Source: Planctomycetaceae bacterium (lineage in GTDB: Bacteria; Planctomycetota; Planctomycetia; Pirellulales; JAEUIK01). Taken from it: a stretch of 8,847 nt of DNA. Both the position numbers and the translations under genes were made by a program. Below the pieces are notes generated by a model. It worked only from the letters and a program-made list of their open reading frames with translations, was not told the origin of the DNA and ran no database searches. Below, piece after piece: positions 1 through 6,082 of the stretch (its first letter is position 1; each line of letters starts with the position of its first letter). The DNA is taken from positions 1 through 8,847 of the forward strand of contig WGDQ01000377.1 in assembly GCA_015493185.1 (NCBI GenBank), given 5' to 3'.

Positions 1-304
1 AACTGGAATGCGAGAAATCGGACGACTAGAATGAAGGCGCTGCTATCGCATCGCTGTGCTGCGCATTGTGCAAAGGCCGATTGGAACTCAGCCTGCGAGT
101 TGCTGCGTGCTGTGGTCTATGACACGTCGCGTGCATGGCTGCGTGTGCGGCAGAACGCAAGCGGCAGAATGCAGAACGTTGTGCGGTCGCTGCTCGGTAC
201 GACTTCATGGTGTGGTGAGGCGAACCGATGTGGCATAGGGTAAAGCTCGCAAGAACCGGAAACTGGCCAGGAACCAGCCGATTTTTTCGAGGCGAGAGAT
301 TTCA
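1..304. other. Non-coding left flank, no convincing gene
   Basis: I see no protein-like open frame, RNA gene or mobile element here. The short frames that cross it are rich in Arg, Cys and Trp and resemble no family. The only local structure is a 14 bp imperfect tandem repeat at 147-174. The last ~20 bases carry purine-rich GAGG and GAGAG stretches that serve as the likely ribosome binding site of the HNH gene. The 3' end of an upstream gene may lie beyond the window edge. Confidence 0.5.
147..174. repeat. 14 bp imperfect tandem duplication
   Basis: GCGGCAGAACGCAA (147-160) is followed directly by GCGGCAGAATGCAG (161-174), matching at 12 of 14 positions. Two copies only. It is probably a small local duplication in non-coding DNA, with no evident function. 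Confidence 0.5.
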
Positions 305-946
305 ATGAGCACCGCGACGACGCCAACGACCGATCCGCTTAGCGCCAGCGTGCTGGTGCTGAACCGCCTTTATGTCGCGGTGCACGTGATCAATGTTCGC
401 CGGGCTTTTTCGCTGCTGTTTCGCGATCTGGCCGAAGTCATCCACCTTGAGGATGGGCAATACGCCAACTACGACTTTCAATCGTGGCGTGAAATCAGTG
501 AACTGAAGGCCGAGTTCAAAGAAGAACACGAAGACTGGGTGCGGGCCGTCAACTTCGAAATCCAGGTTCCGCGGGTCATTCGTTTGTTGAGCTACGACCG
601 TGTGCCCAAGCAGCCGTTGCGATTCAATCGGCGAAACATCTTTGCGCGCGACGGCAATCGATGCCAGTATTGCGGAAAACGATTTCCCACGAGCGAATTG
701 AGCCTCGACCACGTGGTGCCCCGCAGTCGCGGTGGCGACACGAGTTGGGAAAACATCGTGTGTAGCTGCGTGCGGTGCAACGTTCGCAAAGGCGGGCGAA
801 CTCCTCAAGAAGCAGGCATGAAACTGATTCGCCCACCGCGTCGGCCGAAGCGCAACCCGGCGCTTACGGTACGATTGGGAAATCCGAAGTACGCGAGCTG
901 GCAGACGTTTCTCAACAACGCCTACTGGTCGGTCGACTTGAAGTAG
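305..946 (+). CDS. HNH endonuclease family protein with zinc ribbon
   Basis: A 213-residue protein with a typical HNH nuclease fold in its second half. Residues 16-55 hold the N-terminal block common to a widespread chromosomal HNH family (VLNRLYVAVHV, then VRRAFSLLFRDLAEVI). The nuclease module spans about 106-165. C120-x2-C123 and C155-x2-C158 form a zinc ribbon; D135-H136 supplies the expected general base; N150 and N159 complete an H-N-N version of the motif. The C-terminal tail is basic (RPPRRPKR at 177-184). The protein is probably cytoplasmic and acts on nucleic acid, but the cellular role of this family is not established. No toxin, methylase or phage gene sits beside it, so nothing marks it as part of a restriction or mobile system. 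GAGG/GAGAG at 289-298 precedes the ATG. The domain call is secure; the function is not. Confidence 0.93.
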   Translation: MSTATTPTTDPLSASVLVLNRLYVAVHVINVRRAFSLLFRDLAEVIHLEDGQYANYDFQSWREISELKAEFKEEHEDWVRAVNFEIQVPRVIRLLSYDRVPKQPLRFNRRNIFARDGNRCQYCGKRFPTSELSLDHVVPRSRGGDTSWENIVCSCVRCNVRKGGRTPQEAGMKLIRPPRRPKRNPALTVRLGNPKYASWQTFLNNAYWSVDLK

Positions 947-970
947 CAACGGCCGCCGCCAACATGCGTG

Positions 971-997
971 GTTGCCATCGCATCTTGGCAACGATGG
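971..997 (+). terminator. Possible stem-loop after HNH gene with alternative pairings
   Basis: GTTGCCA (971-977) pairs perfectly with TGGCAAC (986-992) around an 8-base loop. CCATCG (975-980) can instead pair with CGATGG (992-997). The two stems share bases and exclude each other. It lies 24 bases past the HNH stop, where a transcript end is expected, but no T-run follows directly, so a factor-independent terminator is only a weak possibility. Confidence 0.3.
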
Positions 998-1303
998 GCA
1001 GGTAGAGCGGGAAATACTTCTTTTCTCTTCCGGTTCTTTTCTGCTGCTGGTTCCGCGGCGTGCGCGACACGAGTGTTTCGTTGACGTTGCGTTTCAGAGC
1101 TGCCACTTGGCGGCTTGCGTGAAAAAACCATCTTGCTCAGACCGACCGCGCAAACAGCGTGCCCGAACGATGCTCGCCGACAGCGTTTTACACGTTCACA
1201 CTGCGGAGACGGCGCCGCTTGTGAGATGTGCGGTTGACTTTTCGAGGGCGTGTGCGACGATCGACCAGACGGTGGCTTGGCACCCTGCCTGCGCCGTTTG
1301 ACC

Positions 1304-1350
1304 GTTCTTCTTTGTTGTTGTCGTTGTTGTTCTTCTTCTTTCTTCTTCTT
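1304..1350. repeat. TTC/TTG triplet low-complexity tract
   Basis: Nearly every triplet from 1304 to 1350 is TTC or TTG; the complementary strand reads as GAA and CAA triplets. The tract ends 48 bases before the deacetylase ATG, so it lies in that gene's promoter or untranslated leader. No reading frame with family likeness runs through it. Such asymmetric tracts can slip during replication; any regulatory effect is speculation. Confidence 0.65.
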
Positions 1351-1398
1351 CACCTTTTGGCTGCCGAGCTGATATAGAAAGGATCGGGCACGCCACCG

Positions 1399-2256
1399 AT
1401 GGCTGAATCTACCACGCCCCTGTCGTTGAAAAATTCGTCTGAGCCAAACGGCATGCGCAAGTGGCGCGTGTTGGCAATTCATGCGCATCCGGACGATGTG
1501 GAGTTTCAATGTGCCGGGACGCTGGCATTGTTGGCAGCGGCTGGGCATCAGATCACCATCGCCACGATGACGCCGGGCGATTGTGGCAGCCGCGAAGTTG
1601 GCCCCGAAGAAATCGCCGAGGTGCGTCGTGGCGAGGCCCGACGCGCAGCCGAGATGATCGGCGCCGACTACATGTGCCTGGAGTTTCGCGATCTGTCGAT
1701 CGTTGTCGACAACGATGCAAAGCGTCGCGTGACCGAAGCGATTCGCCGTACACGACCGGATCTTGTGCTGACCGCTCCTCCGGTGGACTACATGGACGAC
1801 CACGAGGCGACGAGCCATCTGGTGCGAGATGCTTGTTTCAATGCAAGCTGTCCGAACTATGCAACACGGCAGTGGGACCCTGCGCCTCAAACCGAGAGAA
1901 TCCCGGCGCTGATCTATGTCGATCCGGTCGAAGGAACAGACTACTGGGGCCAGCCCGTCGTGCCGCAGTTCTACATCGACATTTCAAGCGTGTTTGAAAT
2001 CAAACGGCGCATGCTGGCCTGTCACGACAGCCAGCGGGCCTGGCTTCGCGCCCAACATGGCGTAGATGAATATCTCGACAGCCAGCAGCGTTGGAGCCGG
2101 CGCCGCGGTCAGGAGGTCGGCGTCGAGTACGCCGAGGCATTTCGCCAACATTTGGGGCACCCTTACCCGACAGCGAATCCTCTGGCCGAATTGTTGCCCG
2201 AGCACGTGCTTACGGCGAGCCCCCCGGCTCGCGAAGGGCGGGCCGAGCGGCCGTGA
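1399..2256 (+). CDS. PIG-L/LmbE-type zinc-dependent deacetylase
   Basis: A 285-residue member of the PIG-L (LmbE-like) family, which removes N-acetyl groups from GlcNAc-containing glycolipids, thiol precursors or antibiotic intermediates. The hallmark AHPDD-x-E motif is at 29-35, giving zinc ligands H30 and D33 and catalytic base D32. Downstream TPGDCGS (58-64) and RxxEARRAAEMIGAD (77-90) are typical of the family. The third zinc ligand is H135 in YMDDHEATSHLV (131-142). The position that is His in the HPDH version of this motif is Met132 here. No signal peptide is visible, so it is probably cytoplasmic. About 25 residues at the C-terminus are Pro/Ala/Arg-rich and look like a tail. The start is uncertain: Met19 lies close to where shorter relatives begin, and the AAAGGA at 1378-1383 is 15 bases from the chosen ATG. 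The substrate cannot be inferred; no bacillithiol or mycothiol gene is adjacent. Confidence 0.93.
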   Translation: MAESTTPLSLKNSSEPNGMRKWRVLAIHAHPDDVEFQCAGTLALLAAAGHQITIATMTPGDCGSREVGPEEIAEVRRGEARRAAEMIGADYMCLEFRDLSIVVDNDAKRRVTEAIRRTRPDLVLTAPPVDYMDDHEATSHLVRDACFNASCPNYATRQWDPAPQTERIPALIYVDPVEGTDYWGQPVVPQFYIDISSVFEIKRRMLACHDSQRAWLRAQHGVDEYLDSQQRWSRRRGQEVGVEYAEAFRQHLGHPYPTANPLAELLPEHVLTASPPAREGRAERP

Positions 2257-2304
2257 AGATTGGCCCACAGCCCATGACAGGCTGGTTGGTAGGCGGTAGG
2301 TAGG

Positions 2305-2324
2305 GCCGCATACGATGCAGCGGC
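2305..2324. terminator. Small stem-loop between convergent genes
   Basis: GCCGC (2305-2309) pairs with GCGGC (2320-2324), and the 10-base loop allows further GCAT/ATGC pairing. It sits between the converging 3' ends of the deacetylase and the dehydrogenase, where a shared terminator is expected. The stem is short and only a TTT follows on the + strand, so this is a weak call. Confidence 0.25.
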
Positions 2325-2378
2325 GGTGTTTCGATGAGGCTGCTCGACAGGCCGTGTGAGCGGCGTTCGGTTGAGCTA

Positions 2379-3194
2379 TCAGATGCGAATCACGCCGTCG
2401 CGGAAAGCGGATGCAATGCGATTCAATACTCGCGTTGGCATGAGCCGCTTCATATACCAATGCACGCGGGCCTGACGGGGCATGACAACATAAAGCTGCT
2501 TTTTCTGCATGGCGCGAATTGCGGCGTCGGCCACGTCATCGGCGGTCATCTTCGAGGTGGCAAAGCCTTTTTCGCCCATTTCCCGCTGTTCCTCGCGAAC
2601 AAATCGCGCCTGGTTCAGCAAATTGGTTCGGAAAAACGCCGGGCACAACACCGTGACGCCGACACCCGCGTTCTTCAGTTCGGCGTAGAGCGTTTCGGAA
2701 AGGGCCAACATGCCGGCCTTGGTTACGTTGTAGGCGGCCATGGTGGGCAGCGAGCCGAAACTGGCAGCCGAGGCAGTGTTGATGATATGCGCGCCGCGTG
2801 GATTTTCCTTCAGCCAGGGAACGAACGTATGGCAGCCGTAGATGCCATTCCAGAGGTTCACGTCGATCATCCAATGCCAGTCTTCGATCGGATACTCGCC
2901 CACCTCGCCTGCGCCCGCCACGCCGGCATTGTTGACCAGAAGATCGAGCTGTTTCCATTGGTTACGAAGTCGATCGCGCAACGCCTGCCATGCCGCGAAA
3001 TCGGTGACGTCTAGCTGCTCGACGCAGCCGTCGCCGCCCTGCTGACGAACCAGGTCGAGCGTTTCTTGCGCCCCTTGCTCATTTACATCGCAGATGGCTA
3101 TGTGCCAGCCGTCGCGGGCGAGCCGCTGGCAAATTGCCCTTCCTAATCCGCTGGCACCTCCGGTTACAATCGCAGTGCGGGTTGCGTCAGACAT
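2379..3194 (-). CDS. Short-chain dehydrogenase/reductase (classical SDR)
   Basis: A 271-residue classical SDR with a complete active site. The Rossmann cofactor motif TGGASGLG is at 11-18. D36, at the end of the second beta strand (ICDVNE), favours NAD(H) over NADP(H) by family rule. NNAG (88-91), N113, S142, Y155 and K159 (YNVTK) make up the catalytic tetrad and its support. CPAFFRTNL (184-192) matches the usual segment after beta-6. The C-terminal ~35 residues are basic (RQARVHWYMKRLMPTRVLNRI), perhaps a membrane-associating or substrate-closing tail. No signal peptide; cytoplasmic. TAAGGA at 3200-3205 lies 5 bases from the ATG, which fixes the start. The gene converges with the deacetylase and lies 463 bp downstream of the hydrolase pair, so it probably has its own promoter. 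The family call is secure; the substrate, likely an alcohol or ketone, is unknown. Confidence 0.95.
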   Translation of the reverse strand: MSDATRTAIVTGGASGLGRAICQRLARDGWHIAICDVNEQGAQETLDLVRQQGGDGCVEQLDVTDFAAWQALRDRLRNQWKQLDLLVNNAGVAGAGEVGEYPIEDWHWMIDVNLWNGIYGCHTFVPWLKENPRGAHIINTASAASFGSLPTMAAYNVTKAGMLALSETLYAELKNAGVGVTVLCPAFFRTNLLNQARFVREEQREMGEKGFATSKMTADDVADAAIRAMQKKQLYVVMPRQARVHWYMKRLMPTRVLNRIASAFRDGVIRI

Positions 3195-3657
3195 GGCAGT
3201 CCTTATTCAGTCGCAATTCAGTGGAAGCCCTTGGCCAGGGGCACACCTGCATGAAGGAAACGGATAACGAATCAGGCCGATCAGATAGATCCGTTCGATT
3301 CAGGGGGCGATTGTTCGCCACAAGCCGATAAGCGAGCGGCGTCTTCTCGAAAAGCAAGCAACGCTGCTGGACGCGAGGCAGCCGAAAGCCCGGCAGCCCG
3401 TTGCCTGCCGGCTTTTCGATGCCGGGCTCAGCGCCGATCCGCAGCGCGACATCGTAGCATCGCACTTCGTCGCGTCAGGCTTTGCGTGGTCGTGTCGCCC
3501 GCCATGCGGCGCCAGAAACTCAGCGTGGTGATTCTTTGCAGACCGGCCAGCGCACGGTTTCTGACGCCCACCGACAAACGCAGGGGCCTTTGGCGAATTC
3601 GCCCTGTGCCACTGTCGCCTGTTTGCAGCCCGTTTTTGTTGCTTCACGAGAACGGGC
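3195..3657. other. 463 bp intergenic region with two stem-loops
   Basis: Lies between the start of the SDR gene and the stop of the upstream esterase-like gene, both on the - strand. It should therefore hold the esterase terminator and the SDR promoter. Two stem-loops are visible (3627-3658 and 3385-3416). I found no credible gene: the overlapping frames on both strands give Arg/Pro/Ser-rich peptides without family likeness. No convincing promoter boxes were found. Confidence 0.5.
3385..3416 (-). terminator. A-flanked/T-flanked GC stem-loop, possible terminator
   Basis: CCGGCAG (3390-3396) pairs with CTGCCGG (3405-3411) around an 8-base loop. G3388 with C3412 and AAA (3385-3387) with TTT (3413-3415) extend the stem past a single bulged C3389, giving 11 pairs. 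A residues on one side and TTTT on the other resemble a bidirectional terminator. It lies about 240 bases beyond the esterase stop and upstream of the SDR, so it could insulate the SDR from the hydrolase operon. Confidence 0.4.
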
Positions 3658-3658
3658 T
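3627..3658 (-). terminator. Stem-loop starting at the stop codon of the esterase-like gene
   Basis: AGCCCGTT (3627-3634) and AACGGGCT (3651-3658) form a perfect 8 bp stem with a 16-base loop. On the - strand the stem begins at the last base of the TGA stop. No U-run follows, so it may stabilise the mRNA 3' end or act in factor-dependent termination rather than as a classic intrinsic terminator. Confidence 0.35.
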
Positions 3659-4635
3659 CAGTTGGCCGCCGCTGCGGGTTCGGTCTTCGACGCGGCTTCT
3701 TCTGCGGCCGGCTTTACGCCCAAATGTTCGTCGATCCAATCGGCCGCCACGGCAACCTCTTCATGAATGGTTGGCCACGGGTGGCCGCCGCCGGGCTTGA
3801 TGATCAATTTCGCTTCGACACCAGCATCCTGCAACACTTTGAGCATCTTCTTCGACTGTTGCAGCGGCACCAAGAGGTCGGCGTCGCCGTGGATCAGCAG
3901 AATGGGAGGAAAGTCGCTTGTGACCAGTCGGGCGGGAGAAACCTTCTTGAGTTGAGCTTGGATCTCTTCTTCGCTTTTTCCCTCTAGGCCGTCGCTGAAT
4001 AGCAGGCGCCCGATCATGCGTCCTATACGGCTGCCCGAACCGATTTTGAACTTCCGACCGCCATAGTCGAGAAAATCGGTTGGTGGAAAGAAGGCCACGG
4101 CCACTTTTACTCGCGTGTCGTAACGCTTGAGCGGATCCTTGGCATCGGGCACAGCGTCTTCTGGCGTGGCGCAGGTCAGGCACGTCAAGTGACCGCCGGC
4201 CGATGCACCGGTCATCGCCAGCCGATCGGGGTCGATGCCGTACTCATCTGCGTGCGCTTTGACCCAGCGAATGGCCAGTTTGAGATGGTCGACCATCTCG
4301 GGAACAGAGAACTTCGACGAAGAACCCGGCCGGACGGCAAAGACGACGTAACCTCGTCCGCAGAGAATATCGAACATTTGCGCCCGTTTGTGGTCGTTGA
4401 TCTTGCCCCGATCGGACGACCACCCGCCGCTGGCCACGTCGACAACCGCCAGACCGTTCTTTTTCGCTGTGGGCACAAACACATCCATGACGAGTCCGAC
4501 GCCGTCGGTTTCGCCGTAAACGATATTCTTCTGCTGCTGGTAGGGAGCCTCGTCGGCCCCGGCCCGAGCCGAAACCGCAACGAAGACCGTGGCCACGATG
4601 AAAGCACAAACGGCCGCTGGTGAAAAACGCTTCAC
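3658..4635 (-). CDS. Exported alpha/beta hydrolase, esterase/lipase-like
   Basis: A 325-residue secreted alpha/beta hydrolase, probably a carboxylic-ester hydrolase of the BD-FAE/dienelactone-like kind. I chose the GTG at 4635: AAAGGAG (4644-4650) lies 8 bases upstream, and a clean signal peptide follows at once (basic KR, hydrophobic core 7-22, likely cut near SARA-G at 22-26). The frame is open 35 codons further to an ATG at 4740, but that start has no good binding site and would bury the signal sequence. The nucleophile is S145 in GASAGGH (143-149); the acid is D253 in HGDADLLVP (249-257); the base is H285 in GGGHPW. The usual HGGGW oxyanion motif reads ASGGW (68-72), without its His. The last ~17 residues are an Ala/Glu-rich tail. 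It follows the epoxide-hydrolase-type gene by 130 bp and is probably co-transcribed. The substrate is unknown. Confidence 0.92.
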   Translation of the reverse strand: MKRFSPAAVCAFIVATVFVAVSARAGADEAPYQQQKNIVYGETDGVGLVMDVFVPTAKKNGLAVVDVASGGWSSDRGKINDHKRAQMFDILCGRGYVVFAVRPGSSSKFSVPEMVDHLKLAIRWVKAHADEYGIDPDRLAMTGASAGGHLTCLTCATPEDAVPDAKDPLKRYDTRVKVAVAFFPPTDFLDYGGRKFKIGSGSRIGRMIGRLLFSDGLEGKSEEEIQAQLKKVSPARLVTSDFPPILLIHGDADLLVPLQQSKKMLKVLQDAGVEAKLIIKPGGGHPWPTIHEEVAVAADWIDEHLGVKPAAEEAASKTEPAAAAN

Positions 4636-4643
4636 GGGAAGAT

Positions 4644-4650
4644 CTCCTTT
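4644..4650 (-). promoter_or_regulatory. Strong Shine-Dalgarno site that decides the GTG start
   Basis: On the - strand this reads AAAGGAG, 8 bases before the GTG at 4635. It lies inside the longer open frame that begins at 4740, and is the main reason for rejecting that upstream start. Confidence 0.7.
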
Positions 4651-4765
4651 GACGAACGAAATAATGAGGTAGACGGCTGGGCTATTTTGCAAGGTCCGAA
4701 CGGTTCGCTGGAAGATGTTTTGTGGAGACCTGAGAGCCATTGTGTGCCTGTGGCAGAACTGCGCA

Positions 4766-5824
4766 CTACTCTGTTGCGCCGCTGCGGGCCGACGTTTCGG
4801 TGAGCCGTAGCCAGGCAGCCATCCGCTGCGTGACCAGATCGGCCGCGTCTTGCTGCACGAAATGGTTCGCTTCGGGAATGGTGATCAGCGTCAGCTCGTT
4901 GTCGATGTAGTCCCAGGTGTTGTTCAAGCCGCCGGGCAGCAGGGCCTGATCTTTCAGGCCATGAAACATCAGCACCGGACATTTCACTTTCGGCAGCGAC
5001 GCCCCGGAAGGCACTTCGTAGGGCGGACGTGGATAGTTGGCCTTGTAGTAGTTCAGCATGGCTTCCAGGTCCGATCGCTGGAATGCCTCGACATAGCGTT
5101 TACGGGCTTCGGGGTCGCGGACCCAAAACGCCAGCAGCATGGGGGCCATTTTGGCCGCTGCTTCGGGCGTTTGTGGTTTGAATGCCGCGAGCGGCGAGTT
5201 TTTGCCGCCCAACGCGGAGAAGGCCTCGATCATGAGCATCGCCGGTGGCCCTTCCTTTTGAAAGATGCGGGCGTACTCGGCGTTTTGTTTTTGTTGCGGG
5301 TTCGTGGCCAGTTCGCGCATCATGCCGGCCGGATGAGGAAGATTGAGAATGATCAAACGCTCGGTCATCTGCGGCTGCTGCATGGCGAAGGCCCACGAGA
5401 TGGCCCCGCCCCAATCATGCCCGACAATCACGGCCCGTTCGCGCCCTAGGTGGCGAATCACGGCCGCGACGTCGCCGACGAGCTTCGGCATGGCGTAGTT
5501 TTCAACACCCTTGGGCTTGTCGCTTTTGTTGTAGCCCCGCGTGTCGATGGCCACGACCTGATAGTGCTTGGCCAGCTCGGGCATTTGGGCTCGCCACGTG
5601 TACCAGAAATCGGGGAAGCCGTGGATCATTACCACAAGCGGTCCCTCGCCCAATGTCACGTAGTGGATTTTCACACCATCGGAATCGGCGAACCCTTCTG
5701 TTGCTGCATCCAAGGCATCGTCGGCCATCGTGAGAGTGCCTCCTGGTAAAACAGCCAGCGTATACACCAGGCACAGTAGCATGCCCGATCGCGCCCAGCG
5801 GCAGAATAATGGAAATGATTTCAT
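4766..5824 (-). CDS. Exported epoxide-hydrolase-type alpha/beta hydrolase
   Basis: A 352-residue alpha/beta hydrolase with the hallmarks of epoxide hydrolases, which open epoxides to diols through an Asp ester intermediate. HGFP (68-71) is the oxyanion motif. The nucleophile is D137 in GHDWGG (135-140), where esterases carry Ser. D292 (FHGLKDQ) and H321 (EANHF) complete the triad. The cap region (about 165-265) has candidate ring-opening tyrosines Y184 (EYARIFQ) and Y260 (NYYKAN), a pairing seen in true epoxide hydrolases. Haloalkane dehalogenases also use Asp in this place but lack this tyrosine pair. Residues 1-34 look like a signal peptide (hydrophobic 14-27, cut near TLTMA-DD), so it acts outside the cytoplasm. 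I chose the ATG at 5824 (GGGAAG 9 bases upstream) over an in-frame GTG at 5866 that has no binding site and would put 14 extra residues before the signal. First gene of a likely two-gene operon. Confidence 0.93.
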   Translation of the reverse strand: MKSFPLFCRWARSGMLLCLVYTLAVLPGGTLTMADDALDAATEGFADSDGVKIHYVTLGEGPLVVMIHGFPDFWYTWRAQMPELAKHYQVVAIDTRGYNKSDKPKGVENYAMPKLVGDVAAVIRHLGRERAVIVGHDWGGAISWAFAMQQPQMTERLIILNLPHPAGMMRELATNPQQKQNAEYARIFQKEGPPAMLMIEAFSALGGKNSPLAAFKPQTPEAAAKMAPMLLAFWVRDPEARKRYVEAFQRSDLEAMLNYYKANYPRPPYEVPSGASLPKVKCPVLMFHGLKDQALLPGGLNNTWDYIDNELTLITIPEANHFVQQDAADLVTQRMAAWLRLTETSARSGATE

Positions 5825-5891
5825 GGTTGTCTGCTTCCCGAGATGTGTTTCTGACGAGCGTTTCACAATAGAAGGGAGAGGCGTTCGTGTT

Positions 5892-5926
5892 CTCGCGCAT
5901 CGGTCCGACTCGTCGGATTGCGCGAG
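5892..5926 (-). promoter_or_regulatory. Long stem-loop in the hydrolase operon leader
   Basis: CTCGCGCA (5892-5899) pairs perfectly with TGCGCGAG (5919-5926). Inside it TCCGAC (5904-5909) pairs with GTCGGA (5912-5917). Together they form a 13-14 bp hairpin broken by a 4/1-base internal loop. It is 68-102 bases upstream of the epoxide-hydrolase start and downstream of the candidate - strand promoter, so it would be in the 5' untranslated leader. It could be an attenuator or mRNA-stability element; the inner 14 bp palindrome could also be a protein-binding operator in DNA. Confidence 0.5.
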
Positions 5927-6001
5927 CCGGTCTGTCTGTCTCTGTTGCGTGCCCCGCGGCCAACGCCTGAGCCACCCATCGGGCGACGTACTCGACCGTT
6001 G

Positions 6002-6030
6002 ACTCTAAGTGGCTCGATTCGTCGGGTCAA
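6002..6030 (-). promoter_or_regulatory. Candidate sigma70-type promoter for the hydrolase operon
   Basis: On the - strand TTGACC (6030-6025) is followed, after exactly 17 bases, by TAGAGT (6007-6002). This matches the TTGACA/TATAAT consensus at 5 of 6 and 4 of 6 positions. Transcription would start near 5995 and give a leader of about 170 bases that includes the 5892-5926 stem-loop. Confidence 0.35.
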
Positions 6031-6053
6031 GCATACGACGCTTTGCGGAAAAC

Positions 6054-6082
6054 TTGACCGCCCACCGGGCCGTCACTAGGCT
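6054..6082 (+). promoter_or_regulatory. Candidate sigma70-type promoter for the cytochrome gene
   Basis: TTGACC (6054-6059), 17 bases, then TAGGCT (6077-6082), matching the consensus at 5 of 6 and 3 of 6 positions. The -10 box is poor. It would leave a leader of about 310 bases before the cytochrome ATG, which is long, so a closer promoter may exist. Its -35 box is the mirror copy of the one on the - strand. Confidence 0.25.

Larger units (their letters stand above)
947..1398. other. 452 bp intergenic region with stem-loop and triplet tract
   Basis: No credible gene lies between the HNH and deacetylase genes. Open frames on both strands give low-complexity or Cys/Arg-rich peptides without family likeness. 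Visible structure consists of overlapping inverted repeats just after the HNH stop (971-997), pyrimidine-rich patches around 1017-1040, and a TTC/TTG triplet tract at 1304-1350 ahead of the deacetylase start. The deacetylase promoter presumably lies here, but I could not pick convincing -35/-10 boxes. Confidence 0.5.

Noticed and set aside
31..243. 70-codon + strand frame in the left flank
   Set aside because: No family likeness and composition rich in Arg, Cys and Trp. It is also open in competing frames.
305..946. HNH gene as part of a restriction, homing or phage system
   Set aside because: No methylase, recombinase, intron boundary or phage gene is near, and the N-terminal block matches a common chromosomal HNH family.
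972..1301. 109-codon + strand frame lying wholly in the HNH-deacetylase gap
   Set aside because: No ribosome binding site, no domain, scattered Cys and Arg. The composition looks non-coding.
922..1890. 322-codon open frame on the - strand across the deacetylase start and upstream gap
   Set aside because: It runs antisense to the secure deacetylase motifs, encodes a low-complexity Lys/Glu/Gln/Arg stretch from the triplet tract, and has no family likeness.
2334..3014. 226-codon + strand frame opposite the dehydrogenase
   Set aside because: It is the mirror of an SDR with intact cofactor and catalytic motifs; no domain of its own.
4636..4740. 35-residue N-terminal extension of the esterase-like protein from the ATG at 4740
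   Set aside because: It would place a non-signal segment ahead of a clear signal peptide, and a strong AAAGGAG site marks the GTG at 4635 instead.
5931..5944. Short TCTG tetranucleotide run
   Set aside because: Only about three units, in non-coding DNA; too short to call a functional repeat.
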